Assembly: GCF_001436225.1 (NCBI RefSeq)
Contig: NZ_AYYO01000011.1
Coordinates: 25,894 to 89,893, forward strand
DNA from: Lacticaseibacillus sharpeae JCM 1186 = DSM 20505
Lineage (GTDB): Bacteria > Bacillota > Bacilli > Lactobacillales > Lactobacillaceae
DNA: 64,000 nt
Direction: 5' to 3'
Position 1 is the first letter of the stretch. Each line of letters starts with the position of its first letter. The position numbers were made by a program, and so were the translations under genes. The notes under the pieces were generated by a model. That model was not told the DNA's origin, did no database searches, and worked only from the letters and a program-made list of their open reading frames with translations. Positions 48,997 through 57,774 of this stretch are shown piece after piece.

Positions 48997-49443
48997 CTAG
49001 CCACGTTTTTCTGGTTCCAAATAATCTTGATCAATGGTCGCAAGTAGCGCCCGCAGTTCGTCCACTTTGTCCGGACCAATTGTCTCGACGAAGCGGTTGA
49101 ACTTCGCGTTGACCGTCTGCGTGATTTCGCGTTCAGTGGTCTTGCCGGCCGGCGTCAATTTGAGCACGTGGCGGCGGCGGTCTGCTTCAGCGGTGGTTTG
49201 GCTAATGTAATCCAGGTTGCGCAGGGTGCGCAGCTGCCGTGCAATCGCGGGCTTGGTGACACCGCGTAGGCGCACGATGTCGGTGAGGTTGCTGACACGC
49301 TCGTTAGCGATGTCACGCAGAATTTGGTATTGCTCGAAGGATACTTGGTATTGGGCCATGGATGCCTGCAGAGTCAAGTTGAGGTCCTTCATAGTCTTGA
49401 AGTACACGTCGATGAATTCAGTCATCAGCTTGTTGGTTTCCAT
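48997..49443 (-). CDS. MarR-family transcriptional regulator
   Basis: A 148-residue regulator with winged helix (NLTDIVRLRGVTKPAIARQL, wing AEADRRRHVLKLTPAG). GGGAGG lies 9 nt before the ATG at 49443. It is divergent from the hydrolase gene at 49575, and the gap holds two TTGTACAA palindromes, so it probably controls that gene and itself. Confidence 0.9.
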   Translation of the reverse strand: METNKLMTEFIDVYFKTMKDLNLTLQASMAQYQVSFEQYQILRDIANERVSNLTDIVRLRGVTKPAIARQLRTLRNLDYISQTTAEADRRRHVLKLTPAGKTTEREITQTVNAKFNRFVETIGPDKVDELRALLATIDQDYLEPEKRG

Positions 49444-49487
49444 TTCGTAAGGCCTCCCATTTTGTAAATCGAACATTATGCTTTTAA

Positions 49488-49538
49488 TTGTACAATAGCT
49501 GGCGGCAAAAATCTGTAATTCGGCGGCGAGTTGTACAA
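49488..49538. promoter_or_regulatory. Pair of TTGTACAA palindromes, probable MarR operators
   Basis: TTGTACAA occurs at 49488-49495 (within ATTGTACAAT) and 49531-49538, 43 bp apart centre to centre, about four helical turns, in the divergent gap. They likely bind the MarR protein encoded to the left. Confidence 0.55.
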
Positions 49539-49574
49539 ATAAATTAATTATTGAGCAAGTGAGGTAAAGTTATT

Positions 49575-50516
49575 TTGAAATTATGGTTGCATAAGCACCG
49601 GGCGTTTATTCGCGTGCTTACCATCTTGGTGGTAATTATTGGCGGTGCATATGTTGGTGCATGTGAGTATTTCTACCGCGTCGCCTTCATTCCTAGTCAA
49701 AAGAGTTTTTTGAGTACCAAACAGAGTGCCAGCAAGAAATCTGCCATTAAGTGGTTAGCTGAAGTTCCCCACAGCGTGTGGCACGAAACCGCGGTGGGCA
49801 AACCGAGCTGGCAGCTGAACGCGTGGTATGTGCCCGCGGCCAAGCAGACAAGCAAGACCATCGTGGTTGCGCACGGCTACATGAATACGCACAAGGATAT
49901 GGCTGAATACATCCGGATGTTTCACGACGCGGGGTACAACGTGCTGGCGCCGGATGATCGCGGCCACGGTAGCTCAGACGGAACTTACGTTGGCTACGGC
50001 TGGGCGGACCGGCTTGATTACCGTAAGTGGCTGCGGCGCGTCGTGCGGGTGAACGGTCAGCAAAGCGACATTGGCCTGTTCGGCGTCTCCATGGGCGGGG
50101 CGACGGTGATGTATCTGTCAGGGATGAACTTACCCAAGCAGGTCCACGCCATCGTTGAGGACTGCGGCTACACCAGCGTGGATGCGGAAATTTCGTACCA
50201 GGCCGGCTCGATGTACAACCTGCCGCGCTGGCCACTGGTGCCCGGTACTTTGACCATGGCGCACCTGCACACCCGAATCGACTACGCGGCGGCGAACGCC
50301 GTAAGCGCGTTGCACCGTAACCAGTTGCCCACGTTCTTCATTCACGGGGCTAAGGACAAGTTCGTGCCGACCACGATGGTGCACCAGAACTACGCGGCCA
50401 GTCGCGGACCAAAGCAGCTGTGGGTTGTCCCGGGCGCGGGCCACGCACAAAGCTACGGCAAGCACACGGCGGAATACACCAAGCGTGTCACCAAGTTCTT
50501 TGCTAAGCACCTGTAG
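49575..50516 (+). CDS. Membrane-anchored alpha/beta hydrolase
   Basis: A 313-residue protein: one N-terminal membrane helix (VLTILVVIIGGAYVGACEY) and an external alpha/beta hydrolase domain with VVAHGYMNTHKD, the nucleophile elbow GVSMGG, FIHGAKDKFVP (Asp) and VPGAGHAQS (His). Related to YqkD/FrsA-like esterases; substrate unknown. Start is TTG at 49575 behind GTGAGG. Likely controlled by the divergent MarR. Confidence 0.88.
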   Translation: MKLWLHKHRAFIRVLTILVVIIGGAYVGACEYFYRVAFIPSQKSFLSTKQSASKKSAIKWLAEVPHSVWHETAVGKPSWQLNAWYVPAAKQTSKTIVVAHGYMNTHKDMAEYIRMFHDAGYNVLAPDDRGHGSSDGTYVGYGWADRLDYRKWLRRVVRVNGQQSDIGLFGVSMGGATVMYLSGMNLPKQVHAIVEDCGYTSVDAEISYQAGSMYNLPRWPLVPGTLTMAHLHTRIDYAAANAVSALHRNQLPTFFIHGAKDKFVPTTMVHQNYAASRGPKQLWVVPGAGHAQSYGKHTAEYTKRVTKFFAKHL

Positions 50517-50620
50517 TTCTTGTCCGCGTGCACCTTTAGTGTACGTGGGCAGCGAATGCAGCACGCCATGGTACAATTCATCGCAACCAATTCATAATGT
50601 TTGACCAAAAAATTGAACGA

Positions 50621-50667
50621 ACATCCCCAGAAATTGCGTAAATTGGGCAATCTCTGGGGATGTTTTT
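50621..50667 (+). terminator. Intrinsic terminator before degV
   Basis: ACATCCCCAG with an AAATTGC extension pairs with GCAATCTCTGGGGATG, followed by five T. A TACAAT box at 50571-50576 lies upstream, so a short leader RNA is possible; otherwise it ends the hydrolase transcript. Confidence 0.85.
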
Positions 50668-50808
50668 ACGTTCCCGCCCAATTGACTTTTAGTATACGTA
50701 ATCGCCTTTCCCACTTTTTGTGCACTTGGGTAGGTGACAGCTGCAACCTTGTGGCGGACGCGCCAGACACATACAATTGCGCTAAAGACTTTGCATTGGA
50801 GGCAAGCA

Positions 50809-51672
50809 ATGAAAACCGCAATCGTTACTGACAGTTCCGCATACTTAAGCCCAGAAGAAGCCCGCGCAATGAATATCACGGTGGTCCCACTGACCGTGAT
50901 TTTTGGGCAGCAGGAGTACTTTGAGAATGAGACCATCAGCAGCGCCGATTTTTACACCCGGATGGCGACGGAAGATGCGCTACCGACGACGGCGCAGGCA
51001 CCGCTTGCCCGCTTGGATCAGGAGTATCGGCGCCTTGCTGCGGCCGGTTATGACCAGGTGCTCTCGATTCACCTGAGCGCGGCCCTCAGCGGGATGGTGG
51101 ACAGCCTGCGCGGTTTTGTCGCCGACTACAAGCCAATCGACGTGGTGGTCGTTGACTCGCAGTCCATCTCCGCGGGGCTGGGGTACCAGGTGAAGTTAGC
51201 GGCCAGGCTGCTCGATGCCGGACTGCAGGTGGCCGAGATTCTGCCGATTTTGGCGCGCTTCAACCAGCAGGTCTCTGTTTGGTTCGTGGTGGCAGACCTC
51301 AAGCACTTACTGCGGACGGGCCGGATTAGTGGCTCCATGGCGTTCCTCGGTAATCTGCTCGCCATCAAGCCCGTTTTGAGCCTGGTAGAAGGCAAGATTA
51401 TCCCGGTGGGGAAGGAACGAACAGCACGGCGGGCATACGCGAAGATTGGTGTGAACGTCCTGACGGCGGCGGAGAAAATTGAGCTGCCGGTGCGGTTTGA
51501 CGTTATCGATGCCAACAACCCCGAAGCGGTGGCGGCCCTGCAGAACCAGATCAAGAAGGTGCTGCCCGAATGTCCCATTGACCGCGGCACAATTGGTCCG
51601 GCGGTGGGTGTACACACTGGGGAAGGCGTCGTGGGTGCGTTCATCGCGCCGGATTGGCAATCATTCATCTGA
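50809..51672 (+). CDS. DegV-family fatty-acid-binding protein (FakB-like)
   Basis: A 287-residue DegV protein (IVTDSSAYLSPEEA, LSIHLSAALSGMVDSL, VVDSQSISAGLGYQV, LKHLLRTGRISG). Members bind a fatty acid and present it to the kinase FakA for phosphorylation and use in phospholipids. TTGGAGGC lies before the ATG at 50809. No fakA gene is in the window. Confidence 0.93.
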   Translation: MKTAIVTDSSAYLSPEEARAMNITVVPLTVIFGQQEYFENETISSADFYTRMATEDALPTTAQAPLARLDQEYRRLAAAGYDQVLSIHLSAALSGMVDSLRGFVADYKPIDVVVVDSQSISAGLGYQVKLAARLLDAGLQVAEILPILARFNQQVSVWFVVADLKHLLRTGRISGSMAFLGNLLAIKPVLSLVEGKIIPVGKERTARRAYAKIGVNVLTAAEKIELPVRFDVIDANNPEAVAALQNQIKKVLPECPIDRGTIGPAVGVHTGEGVVGAFIAPDWQSFI

Positions 51673-51685
51673 ATTCACGGGATAC

Positions 51686-51722
51686 AAAAAGGAGCAGAAT
51701 CGCATTGATTCTGCTCCTTTTG
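51686..51722. terminator. Bidirectional terminator between degV and the CorC-type gene
   Basis: A 15-bp stem AAAAGGAGCAGAATC with its complement, loop GCATT. Confidence 0.93.
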
Positions 51723-51725
51723 GGT

Positions 51726-53084
51726 TTATTCTTCTTCGTCGGGGTCGGGCAGTTCTGGGCCGACGGTGACGTTGAACCAATCAACGAAACCGCGTTCCAC
51801 AACGTCTGCTTCGAACTTGAACCGGCCGAGTTGCACCGTGTCGCCGTGCTTCAGGTCGGGGTGGTCTTCGAGAATGGCCCCACCAACCGTGATGATGTCG
51901 GCGTCATCGAAGTCCTCCCAGTCAGTGTGGAAGTAGCGTTCGAAATCGTACAGGGTGGTTTTACCACTGACGCGGAAAATTGTTTTATCCGCAGTGGTGA
52001 TGATGTATTCATCGGAAACATCATCGATTTCATCCTTGACGGTCCCGAAGAGTTCTTCGTAGATGTCCTTGTCCGTGACAATCCCAGAAGTCCCACCGTA
52101 TTCGTCAGAGACCACAACCATTGGTGCTTGGCTCTTGATCATCTGCTGCAAAATGGCGTGGATTGGCGTGCTTTCGGGCACCGTGACGATGGAGCGGATA
52201 ATCTTGGAAATTCGAATCGTGTCGTCGACTTGGGACTGACGCACGAGGTCGTATACGTAGACGTAACCGAGAATCTTGTCCTTATCACCGTTAGCCACAA
52301 CGGGGAAGCGGCTGTAACCTTCTTCCAGGTACAGTCGCAGGACGTCCTTGACGGTGGAAGTGATGTCGACCACTTCCAGGCGGGTTCGGTCAACCATGAC
52401 GTCGCGGGCTGTTTTGTCGTTGAGGTCGAAGGCGCGTTCCATGTAAACCACGTCGTTTTCTTCCATATCCCCAGTTGTGACCGCGGTCTTACTCAGGTTC
52501 AGGATTTCTGCCTGCGAGAAGGCTTCGTTGCCTTCCTCGGCGGGCTTGATGCCAAACAGGCGCAAGAACGCGGTGGATGAGGTGTTCAGGAACCAGACGA
52601 ACGGGAAGAACAAGATGTGGAAGTAATGCAGCGGGGTGACGACGAACATCATGACCTGCAGTGAATAGTCAATGGCGATGTTCTTCGGCACGATTTCGGT
52701 TAGGACCACTTCCAGGTAAGTCAGAACGAAAATCCCGAGGGCAGCCCCAACGATGTGGAGCCCGCCGCCTGGCAGCTGCAAGTGGACGAATCCGAGCAGG
52801 CCGACCAGTAAGAATTCAACGACTTCTTCCCCAATCCACCCGACAATCAAGCCCGCAAGTGTGACCCCGATTTGGGTGGTGGAGAGATATTCATTTAGGT
52901 TGTGCACCATTTTGAGGGCAAGCTTGACCTTGCCCCGCTTCCGGCCAGAAGAGGTGTCTAACAGTTCCTCGAGCGCGCTTGGGCGACTTTGCACCAGCGC
53001 GAACTCACTCGCCACGAAGAACGCAGCGAACAGGAAGGTAACGACCATCACCAAGAGACTAGAGGCGACTTGGCCACTATCCAT
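51726..53084 (-). CDS. HlyC/CorC-family transporter (CNNM/MpfA-like)
   Basis: A 452-residue protein: DUF21 (CNNM) membrane domain with four helices (residues 1-190), two CBS domains (beginning ARDVMVDRTRLEVVD), and a C-terminal CorC_HlyC domain with TVGGAI. MpfA-type Firmicute members export Mg2+. GGGGAAT lies before the ATG at 53084. Monocistronic. Confidence 0.93.
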   Translation of the reverse strand: MDSGQVASSLLVMVVTFLFAAFFVASEFALVQSRPSALEELLDTSSGRKRGKVKLALKMVHNLNEYLSTTQIGVTLAGLIVGWIGEEVVEFLLVGLLGFVHLQLPGGGLHIVGAALGIFVLTYLEVVLTEIVPKNIAIDYSLQVMMFVVTPLHYFHILFFPFVWFLNTSSTAFLRLFGIKPAEEGNEAFSQAEILNLSKTAVTTGDMEENDVVYMERAFDLNDKTARDVMVDRTRLEVVDITSTVKDVLRLYLEEGYSRFPVVANGDKDKILGYVYVYDLVRQSQVDDTIRISKIIRSIVTVPESTPIHAILQQMIKSQAPMVVVSDEYGGTSGIVTDKDIYEELFGTVKDEIDDVSDEYIITTADKTIFRVSGKTTLYDFERYFHTDWEDFDDADIITVGGAILEDHPDLKHGDTVQLGRFKFEADVVERGFVDWFNVTVGPELPDPDEEE

Positions 53085-53286
53085 AGTTTTTATTCCCCAT
53101 TTCAATGTAAAAGATTGCCCCTAGTTTATCATGCACACACTGACAATACAATTAGCACTCCCGAAAGGATACTGGGCAAATGCAGGGTTGTCGCCGCAAG
53201 CGGTGGTCAACCGGAACTGAATGTGTGGTATGCTGGAGCGGATAAGTAACACATGGACGCCAAATAATTGGCAAAGGACGGAACAG

Positions 53287-53907
53287 ATGATTATTGATGT
53301 AATGCAACACGACGCGCGGGTGGGGCTTGGCAGTATCGCCGACTGGGCAGCGGCAAACGATGTTGAGCTGCGCGTGCACCGCCTGGATGAAGGCGAAGAT
53401 ATTCGGGCGCTGAACCCCGCGGACATGGACGGGCTACTCGTTTTGGGCGGGTTTAACAGTGTGAACGACGATGAAACCTGGTTAGCGGCTGAACGGATCA
53501 TTATCCGCAGCCTGGACAAGCTGGGCCGGCCCGTGTTCGGAATTTGCCTGGGCGCCCAGCAGATTGTGCGGGCATTCGGCGCGCCGGTGTTTAAAAAGGA
53601 CCGTGACTTTGGGTTCGGGCAGGTAACAGATATCACTGCCGGCACGCAGTTCACCGCGATGAACTGGCACAGCGACTACATGAGTGAACTACCAGGGGCC
53701 ACCCAGTTGTACACGAGCACCAAAACGCCAAATCAGGGTTTCAAGTACCACGCGCACATCATGGGGCTGCAGTTCCACCTGGAAGTTACGCCGGCGATGG
53801 TACAGGACTGGGCCGAATTGGCGCAGGTCAGCGTAGACGACAGCGACGTGGACTACGCTGCCATGCACGGCCGGCTGGCGGAACTACTCACGGCAACATT
53901 TTTATAG
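53287..53907 (+). CDS. Class I glutamine amidotransferase-like protein
   Basis: A 206-residue stand-alone class I amidotransferase. GICLGAQQI holds the nucleophile Cys, and QFHLEV has the His-x-Glu. It resembles GuaA-type GATase domains without a synthetase. The partner or substrate is not known. AAAGGACGG precedes the ATG at 53287. Confidence 0.87.
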   Translation: MIIDVMQHDARVGLGSIADWAAANDVELRVHRLDEGEDIRALNPADMDGLLVLGGFNSVNDDETWLAAERIIIRSLDKLGRPVFGICLGAQQIVRAFGAPVFKKDRDFGFGQVTDITAGTQFTAMNWHSDYMSELPGATQLYTSTKTPNQGFKYHAHIMGLQFHLEVTPAMVQDWAELAQVSVDDSDVDYAAMHGRLAELLTATFL

Positions 53908-53916
53908 CGGTAATGC

Positions 53917-53951
53917 AAAAGGATGTATCGGCCAGCGATACATCCTTTTTT
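53917..53951. terminator. Bidirectional terminator
   Basis: AAAAGGATGTATCG pairs with CGATACATCCTTTT, loop GCCAG. Confidence 0.93.
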
Positions 53952-54501
53952 AGTCGCGATATAGTCGGCGCCGGTGCATGATGAGGACCACGTTGCCGCC
54001 TGGAAGCTGTGTTGCGGTGTTGGTGTGCCAACTGCCGGGTTCCTGGTCAGTCACCTGCACGGCCTCGCGCAAAACGCCTAGGGCTTCAGGCGTGCCGCTG
54101 ATGGCAAGCGTGCCGTGACCGTGGCGGAGTAAGCGCGGAATGGTGGCGAGGTGCAATGCGTCTTCCTTGGACACGTTTGCCGCCACGATGATGTCGAAGT
54201 GTCCGCCGATGCTGCCCCAAAACGCGCTGGGCAGGAGCCGGTAACGTAAGCGCGCCGAACCGGCTTGATTGCGGGCGGCGCTAATTAAGTCTTTGTCCGC
54301 ATCCACACCGGTCGCGCCAATGGCCCCTTTGGCCAGCACTTGCCGGCACAACCACCCGTTCGCGCAGTTGAGCACGAGGATGTTCTTGCCGAAGACATCC
54401 GGAAGTAGGTGACTAAGCGCCTGCCAGTCAGGCGTCGAGCCTTCCCCCTTGGCGTGGCGCATGTCGGCGCCGCTCATCGCCGGGTAACTACTATTTTGCA
54501 T
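53950..54501 (-). CDS. Class I SAM-dependent methyltransferase
   Basis: A 183-residue Rossmann-fold methyltransferase. Motif I is atypical (VLVLNCANGWLCRQVLAKGA), followed by ATGVDADKDLI with the acidic ribose-binding residue and FDIIVAANV. Substrate unknown. AGGGGGC precedes the ATG. It lies 12 bp after the unknown gene at 54514, in a three-gene cluster with a phosphatase. Confidence 0.85.
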   Translation of the reverse strand: MQNSSYPAMSGADMRHAKGEGSTPDWQALSHLLPDVFGKNILVLNCANGWLCRQVLAKGAIGATGVDADKDLISAARNQAGSARLRYRLLPSAFWGSIGGHFDIIVAANVSKEDALHLATIPRLLRHGHGTLAISGTPEALGVLREAVQVTDQEPGSWHTNTATQLPGGNVVLIMHRRRLYRD

Positions 54502-54513
54502 TGCTTTGGCCCC

Positions 54514-54879
54514 CTAATCGACGAAGAGGAGCTGGTATTCCCGGGTATCCAGGTTCAGGTTAACGCTGACGTGGCGGTTCAAGTCAGTCACCAGGTCGCG
54601 GGCCGCTTCCATTTTTGCTTCGAAGTTGTAAAAACGGTTTTGGGCCGCAAAAACGGAGAAATCGTAATTCTCCGCAATGAAGGCTGCGTCGGCCACGAAC
54701 TTCAGGTTGTTCTGGTCGTGCCGGCTGCCTGGCTTCAGGACGGAATCAATGTAGTGGTAGAGTTCCGTGGGCGTGAAGTGCAGAGGCTGGTTCAACTGCG
54801 TGCGGATATTGAATTCAGGGGCATCGTCAACCATCACTTGATTGATGGTGACCTGGGTTAGTGCTTGGTAGAGCTTCAT
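54514..54879 (-). CDS. Uncharacterised 121-residue protein
   Basis: A small soluble protein (LHFTPTELYHYIDSVLKPGS, then VSVNLNLDTREYQLLFVD). No domain recognised. GAAGGGAGAC lies 8 nt before the ATG. It is flanked in the same direction by the phosphatase upstream and methyltransferase downstream with short gaps, so all three are probably co-transcribed. Confidence 0.75.
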   Translation of the reverse strand: MKLYQALTQVTINQVMVDDAPEFNIRTQLNQPLHFTPTELYHYIDSVLKPGSRHDQNNLKFVADAAFIAENYDFSVFAAQNRFYNFEAKMEAARDLVTDLNRHVSVNLNLDTREYQLLFVD

Positions 54880-54900
54880 TGGACAAGTCTCCCTTCGAGA

Positions 54901-55692
54901 TTATTCGGCGAGGTATAGCTGCTTGAGGTCAGCTACCTGGTTAGCAGAGAGCTGCAGTGCCTGTTCCAGGTACCGGTGCATGCTGCCGTAGTGGGCACTG
55001 ATGGTGCTGAGGGCGCTGTCGAGGTAGTCCTCCTTGACGGTCCAGAGGTCCCGGATGCTTTGCTGCGTGTTCTGGTTACCACCGTTTGCGCGGATGGCGT
55101 CGAGTTGCTGGTGGAGTGGATATTGGATGAATTCGTTCGTGGTGATGTAGTCACTGCGAATGATTTGCGGATCAACGTCCAGGGCAGACAATAGGTACAC
55201 AGCGCCCATGCCGGTGCGGTCCTTACCGGCAGAACAGTGGAACAGCAGCGAGGACTTATCCCCATCGTTACTGAGGAGCAGGTCAAAGAACTGCCGGTAC
55301 GACTTTTGCGCATCCGGCAGTAATACCATTTCGGCGTAGGTCCGAATCATGTTCTTGTAGCCGCCGCGCGCGTCCTTAGCGAATTCGCGCTGCTCTTCTT
55401 CCCACGTCTTGGTGACTTTGGTTTCGTCAACGGGGAAGACGGGGAGGAAGTGGTAGCTGGCCCCAACTGGTACGCGGTCTGGTGCTTCCTTTTGTTCATC
55501 CGGGGAGCGGAAGTCGACGTCGTACTTGACACCGTAGTCGGTTAAGAACTGGACGTCACGGTCGGACAGCAGGTCGAGTTTGCCTGAACGAATCAAGCGG
55601 TGGCTTTTGATGCGCTGACCATCTTGGTTCGTGTAACCGCCCAGGTCGCGAAAGTTAAATCCGTGGTGAATGTTTAGTAACGTCGGTGCCAA
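54901..55692 (-). CDS. Tyrosine-specific protein phosphatase (LipA/PtpA-like, Y_phosphatase3)
   Basis: A 263-residue phosphatase with FRDLGGY near the start and the CX5R loop HCSAGKDRTG (Cys nucleophile, Arg), plus the D in DVDFRSPDEQ. Such enzymes remove phosphate from phosphotyrosine or phosphoinositides. I use TTG at 55692 because GTGAGG lies 8 nt upstream and family members start shortly before the F-R-D-L-G-G block. An ATG at 55731 lacks a ribosome site and overlaps a TATGAT -10-like box. Confidence 0.9.
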   Translation of the reverse strand: MAPTLLNIHHGFNFRDLGGYTNQDGQRIKSHRLIRSGKLDLLSDRDVQFLTDYGVKYDVDFRSPDEQKEAPDRVPVGASYHFLPVFPVDETKVTKTWEEEQREFAKDARGGYKNMIRTYAEMVLLPDAQKSYRQFFDLLLSNDGDKSSLLFHCSAGKDRTGMGAVYLLSALDVDPQIIRSDYITTNEFIQYPLHQQLDAIRANGGNQNTQQSIRDLWTVKEDYLDSALSTISAHYGSMHRYLEQALQLSANQVADLKQLYLAE

Positions 55693-55764
55693 GTTTTCTG
55701 CCTCACTTATAAATTTATTTACTTCAATCATAGCACACGGCAACCGTGCATTGTGCATGTTTAG

Positions 55765-55816
55765 TAAAAGCCCCAAAAACGCATTCACTGTTTGTGAGTG
55801 CGCTTCTGGGGCTTTG
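55765..55816 (-). terminator. Terminator of the XRE regulator gene
   Basis: AAAGCCCCA / TGGGGCTTT outer stem with inner CGCACTCAC/GTGAATGCG pairs, read on the minus strand. Confidence 0.85.
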
Positions 55817-55830
55817 CAGTTCTGATTAAA

Positions 55831-56220
55831 TTATTCAGTTTTAGCAAGCAGGATGCCGGAAATGAATGCGGCGAAGAGGTGCTTGTCTGCTTCGGAAACC
55901 AGCTTACCGTTGTAGCTCAGTTCGGTGCCGGGTGCGATGATGTCTTCAACGCGAATGGCATCTGCCGCAACGTTTTCTTCAGGTGCGGTCTTAGGTGCGT
56001 ACTTGTCTGGGTATGCCAGAGCCAGCAGTTCCTGAGGTTCCATGTCGTAGTATTCAGCTAACTTGCGCACGGAGCGTTCGCTAGGGATGTTCTGTTCGTT
56101 TTCCCACTTGGTGAAGCTAGCGGGTGAGGTGTGGGTTGCCTTTGCAACTTCAACGATTGACTCGCCGCGGTTCTTCCGAATGCGACGAAGTGCTGAACCA
56201 ATTGTGTTTTCCATATTCAT
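55831..56220 (-). CDS. XRE-family helix-turn-helix regulator
   Basis: A 129-residue protein. The first 65 residues form an XRE HTH (IGSALRRIRKNRGESIVEVA, TSPASFTKWENEQNIPS). The C-terminal half ends in an amphipathic segment AFISGILLAK, common in lactobacillal one-domain regulators of unknown target. ATG at 56220 follows AGGAAATGTGGTG; another ATG two codons later is possible. Confidence 0.88.
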   Translation of the reverse strand: MNMENTIGSALRRIRKNRGESIVEVAKATHTSPASFTKWENEQNIPSERSVRKLAEYYDMEPQELLALAYPDKYAPKTAPEENVAADAIRVEDIIAPGTELSYNGKLVSEADKHLFAAFISGILLAKTE

Positions 56221-56311
56221 GATACACCACATTTCCTATATTTTTGTTTATCTATAATGTAACCACTTGCTGCTCAAAATGCAAATAATAATGGCAGAAA
56301 ATTGTTAAATC

Positions 56312-56538
56312 TTGGAACTTTTTTATTAAAACATTGATACAACCGTGTCTATCCAGTGATGGTAAGGCGTTCAATCAGTTACACACATGACAATCTGCCC
56401 TGTTTTTACGTCACGGGTACCGCTTACACTTGTTTTTTTGCGCTGAGGGACGTATTCTTAAATAAACAGGGTAGCGGTAAGCATTTTGGCTCGTAGCCGT
56501 CAGCCCGTTTAATACAGATGTAAGGGAGTTGACCTGGT
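56312..56538 (+). promoter_or_regulatory. Promoter and pseudoknotted leader of a universal stress gene (lacto-usp candidate)
   Basis: TTGGAA (56312-56317), 17-nt spacer and TGATAC (56335-56340) form a promoter. The leader of about 190 nt has CCCTGTTT (56398-56405) pairing AAACAGGG (56464-56471), extended by TACGTC/GACGTA (56407-56412, 56449-56454). The loop sequence TACCGC (56418-56423) pairs GCGGTA (56474-56479) beyond the helix: a pseudoknot. GGCT-CGT-AGCC follows (56488-56498). The site matches where the lacto-usp RNA motif (also proposed to be a 6S-like RNA) occurs, but I could not test the match. Confidence 0.6.
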
Positions 56539-56985
56539 ATGGACCAAGAATACGAACGCTTGTTAGTCCCAGTTGATGGATCGGAAGAGGCTGAATTGGC
56601 CTTCAAGAAAGCCATCAAGGTGGCAATTGCAAACCACGCGCGCATCGACATTCTGAACGTGCTCGACACGAAGCAGTTTATCGGTAGTTATGGGGGCATG
56701 ATTTCTGGAGATGCGATTTACCAGTTGACCCAGGACTCTCAAGAATACCTCGAACGCTTGCAGAAGGAAGCTGAAGATGCAGGCGTCAGCGATGTTGCGA
56801 TTCACGTACGTTTCGGGAACCCGAAGAACGTGATTGCAACCGATTTTCCACACGAATACCACACCGATTTGATTATGATCGGTTCAACCGGGCTCAATGC
56901 GGTTGAACGCTTGCTGGTCGGTAGTGTGACGGAATACGTTAACCGGACTGCTCCTTGCGACGTGCTCATCGTGAAGACTAAGTAG
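56539..56985 (+). CDS. Universal stress protein UspA family
   Basis: A 148-residue UspA-fold protein. LLVPVDGSEEAELAF opens it, and GSTGLNAVERLLVGSVTEYV carries the ATP-binding G-2x-G-9x-GS motif, so it is the ATP-binding type. Roles in acid, starvation or redox stress are typical. TAAGGGAG precedes the ATG. Preceded by a structured leader. Confidence 0.95.
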   Translation: MDQEYERLLVPVDGSEEAELAFKKAIKVAIANHARIDILNVLDTKQFIGSYGGMISGDAIYQLTQDSQEYLERLQKEAEDAGVSDVAIHVRFGNPKNVIATDFPHEYHTDLIMIGSTGLNAVERLLVGSVTEYVNRTAPCDVLIVKTK

Positions 56986-57012
56986 TGGCCACGAATGCAC
57001 CACTGACGTCTA

Positions 57013-57047
57013 AGCACCAGTGAATCTGCGGATTTGCTGGTGTTTTT
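57013..57047 (+). terminator. Terminator of the first usp gene
   Basis: CACCAG / CTGGTG with inner AATC/GATT pairs, then five T. Confidence 0.88.
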
Positions 57048-57153
57048 ATTTGCGGCCAAATTTTGCCAAAATATTTTCGGGGCATTGTGCACTAATCTGC
57101 GTAATCTATTAATGATGGCTGTTGCTGCCAAGTTGCATCAGGAGGATGATTTG

Positions 57154-57717
57154 ATGAATGACTTACTTCCCGGAACCACGGCGGATTTCTGGGCGAATCA
57201 GAACCAGGAACTACGCGATTACTACCTATACGACTGGGGTGTGCCCAAGCATAGCGACCAGCAGATTTTTGAGCTGCTCGTGCTGGAGGTGTTCTCCTCG
57301 GGTCTGAACTGGCTGATGATGCTGCACAAGCGGGCTAATTTCGCTCGCGCCTTCGCCAACTACGACCTGCACGTGATTGCAGCCATGGGGGATGCTGATT
57401 TTGACCGCCTGATGCACGATGCGTCGATTGTGCGCAACCGGATGAAAATCGCGGCGACAATCGCCAATGCCAAGGCTGTGCTCCAGATAAAGCGCGAGTA
57501 TGGCTCCTTTGCCGCTTACGTCTGGTCGTTCACGGACGGCGAACAAATCGTCAACCGGCCGACTGCGGCGGGGCAGACGCCGACCCAGACGGAACTATCC
57601 AAGCGGGTGGCCAAGGACCTCAAGCGTCATGGGTGCCAGTTCGTCGGCCCCGTCATCACCTACAACTTCTTGCAGGCAGTTGGCGTGATTGACGACCACA
57701 TTGTGCCCGCAAGCTAG
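57154..57717 (+). CDS. tag: DNA-3-methyladenine glycosylase I-like, lacking the zinc snap
   Basis: A 187-residue TAG-family base-excision enzyme removing 3-methyladenine. WGVPKHSDQQIFELLVLEVF has the conserved catalytic Glu (E of LEVF), followed by SGLNWLMMLHKR and FVWSF-like FAAYVWSF. The N-terminal Cys and the YHD His of the zinc site are replaced (YYLYDWG), and the C-terminal Cys after DDHIV is missing. Thus only one of four zinc ligands remains. AGGAGG lies 8 nt before the ATG at 57154. Confidence 0.88.
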   Translation: MNDLLPGTTADFWANQNQELRDYYLYDWGVPKHSDQQIFELLVLEVFSSGLNWLMMLHKRANFARAFANYDLHVIAAMGDADFDRLMHDASIVRNRMKIAATIANAKAVLQIKREYGSFAAYVWSFTDGEQIVNRPTAAGQTPTQTELSKRVAKDLKRHGCQFVGPVITYNFLQAVGVIDDHIVPAS

Positions 57718-57774
57718 GATTCCACCTGGATTGTTCTGTGTGGTACAATGATTAGCGATAATACATGGACAGAG

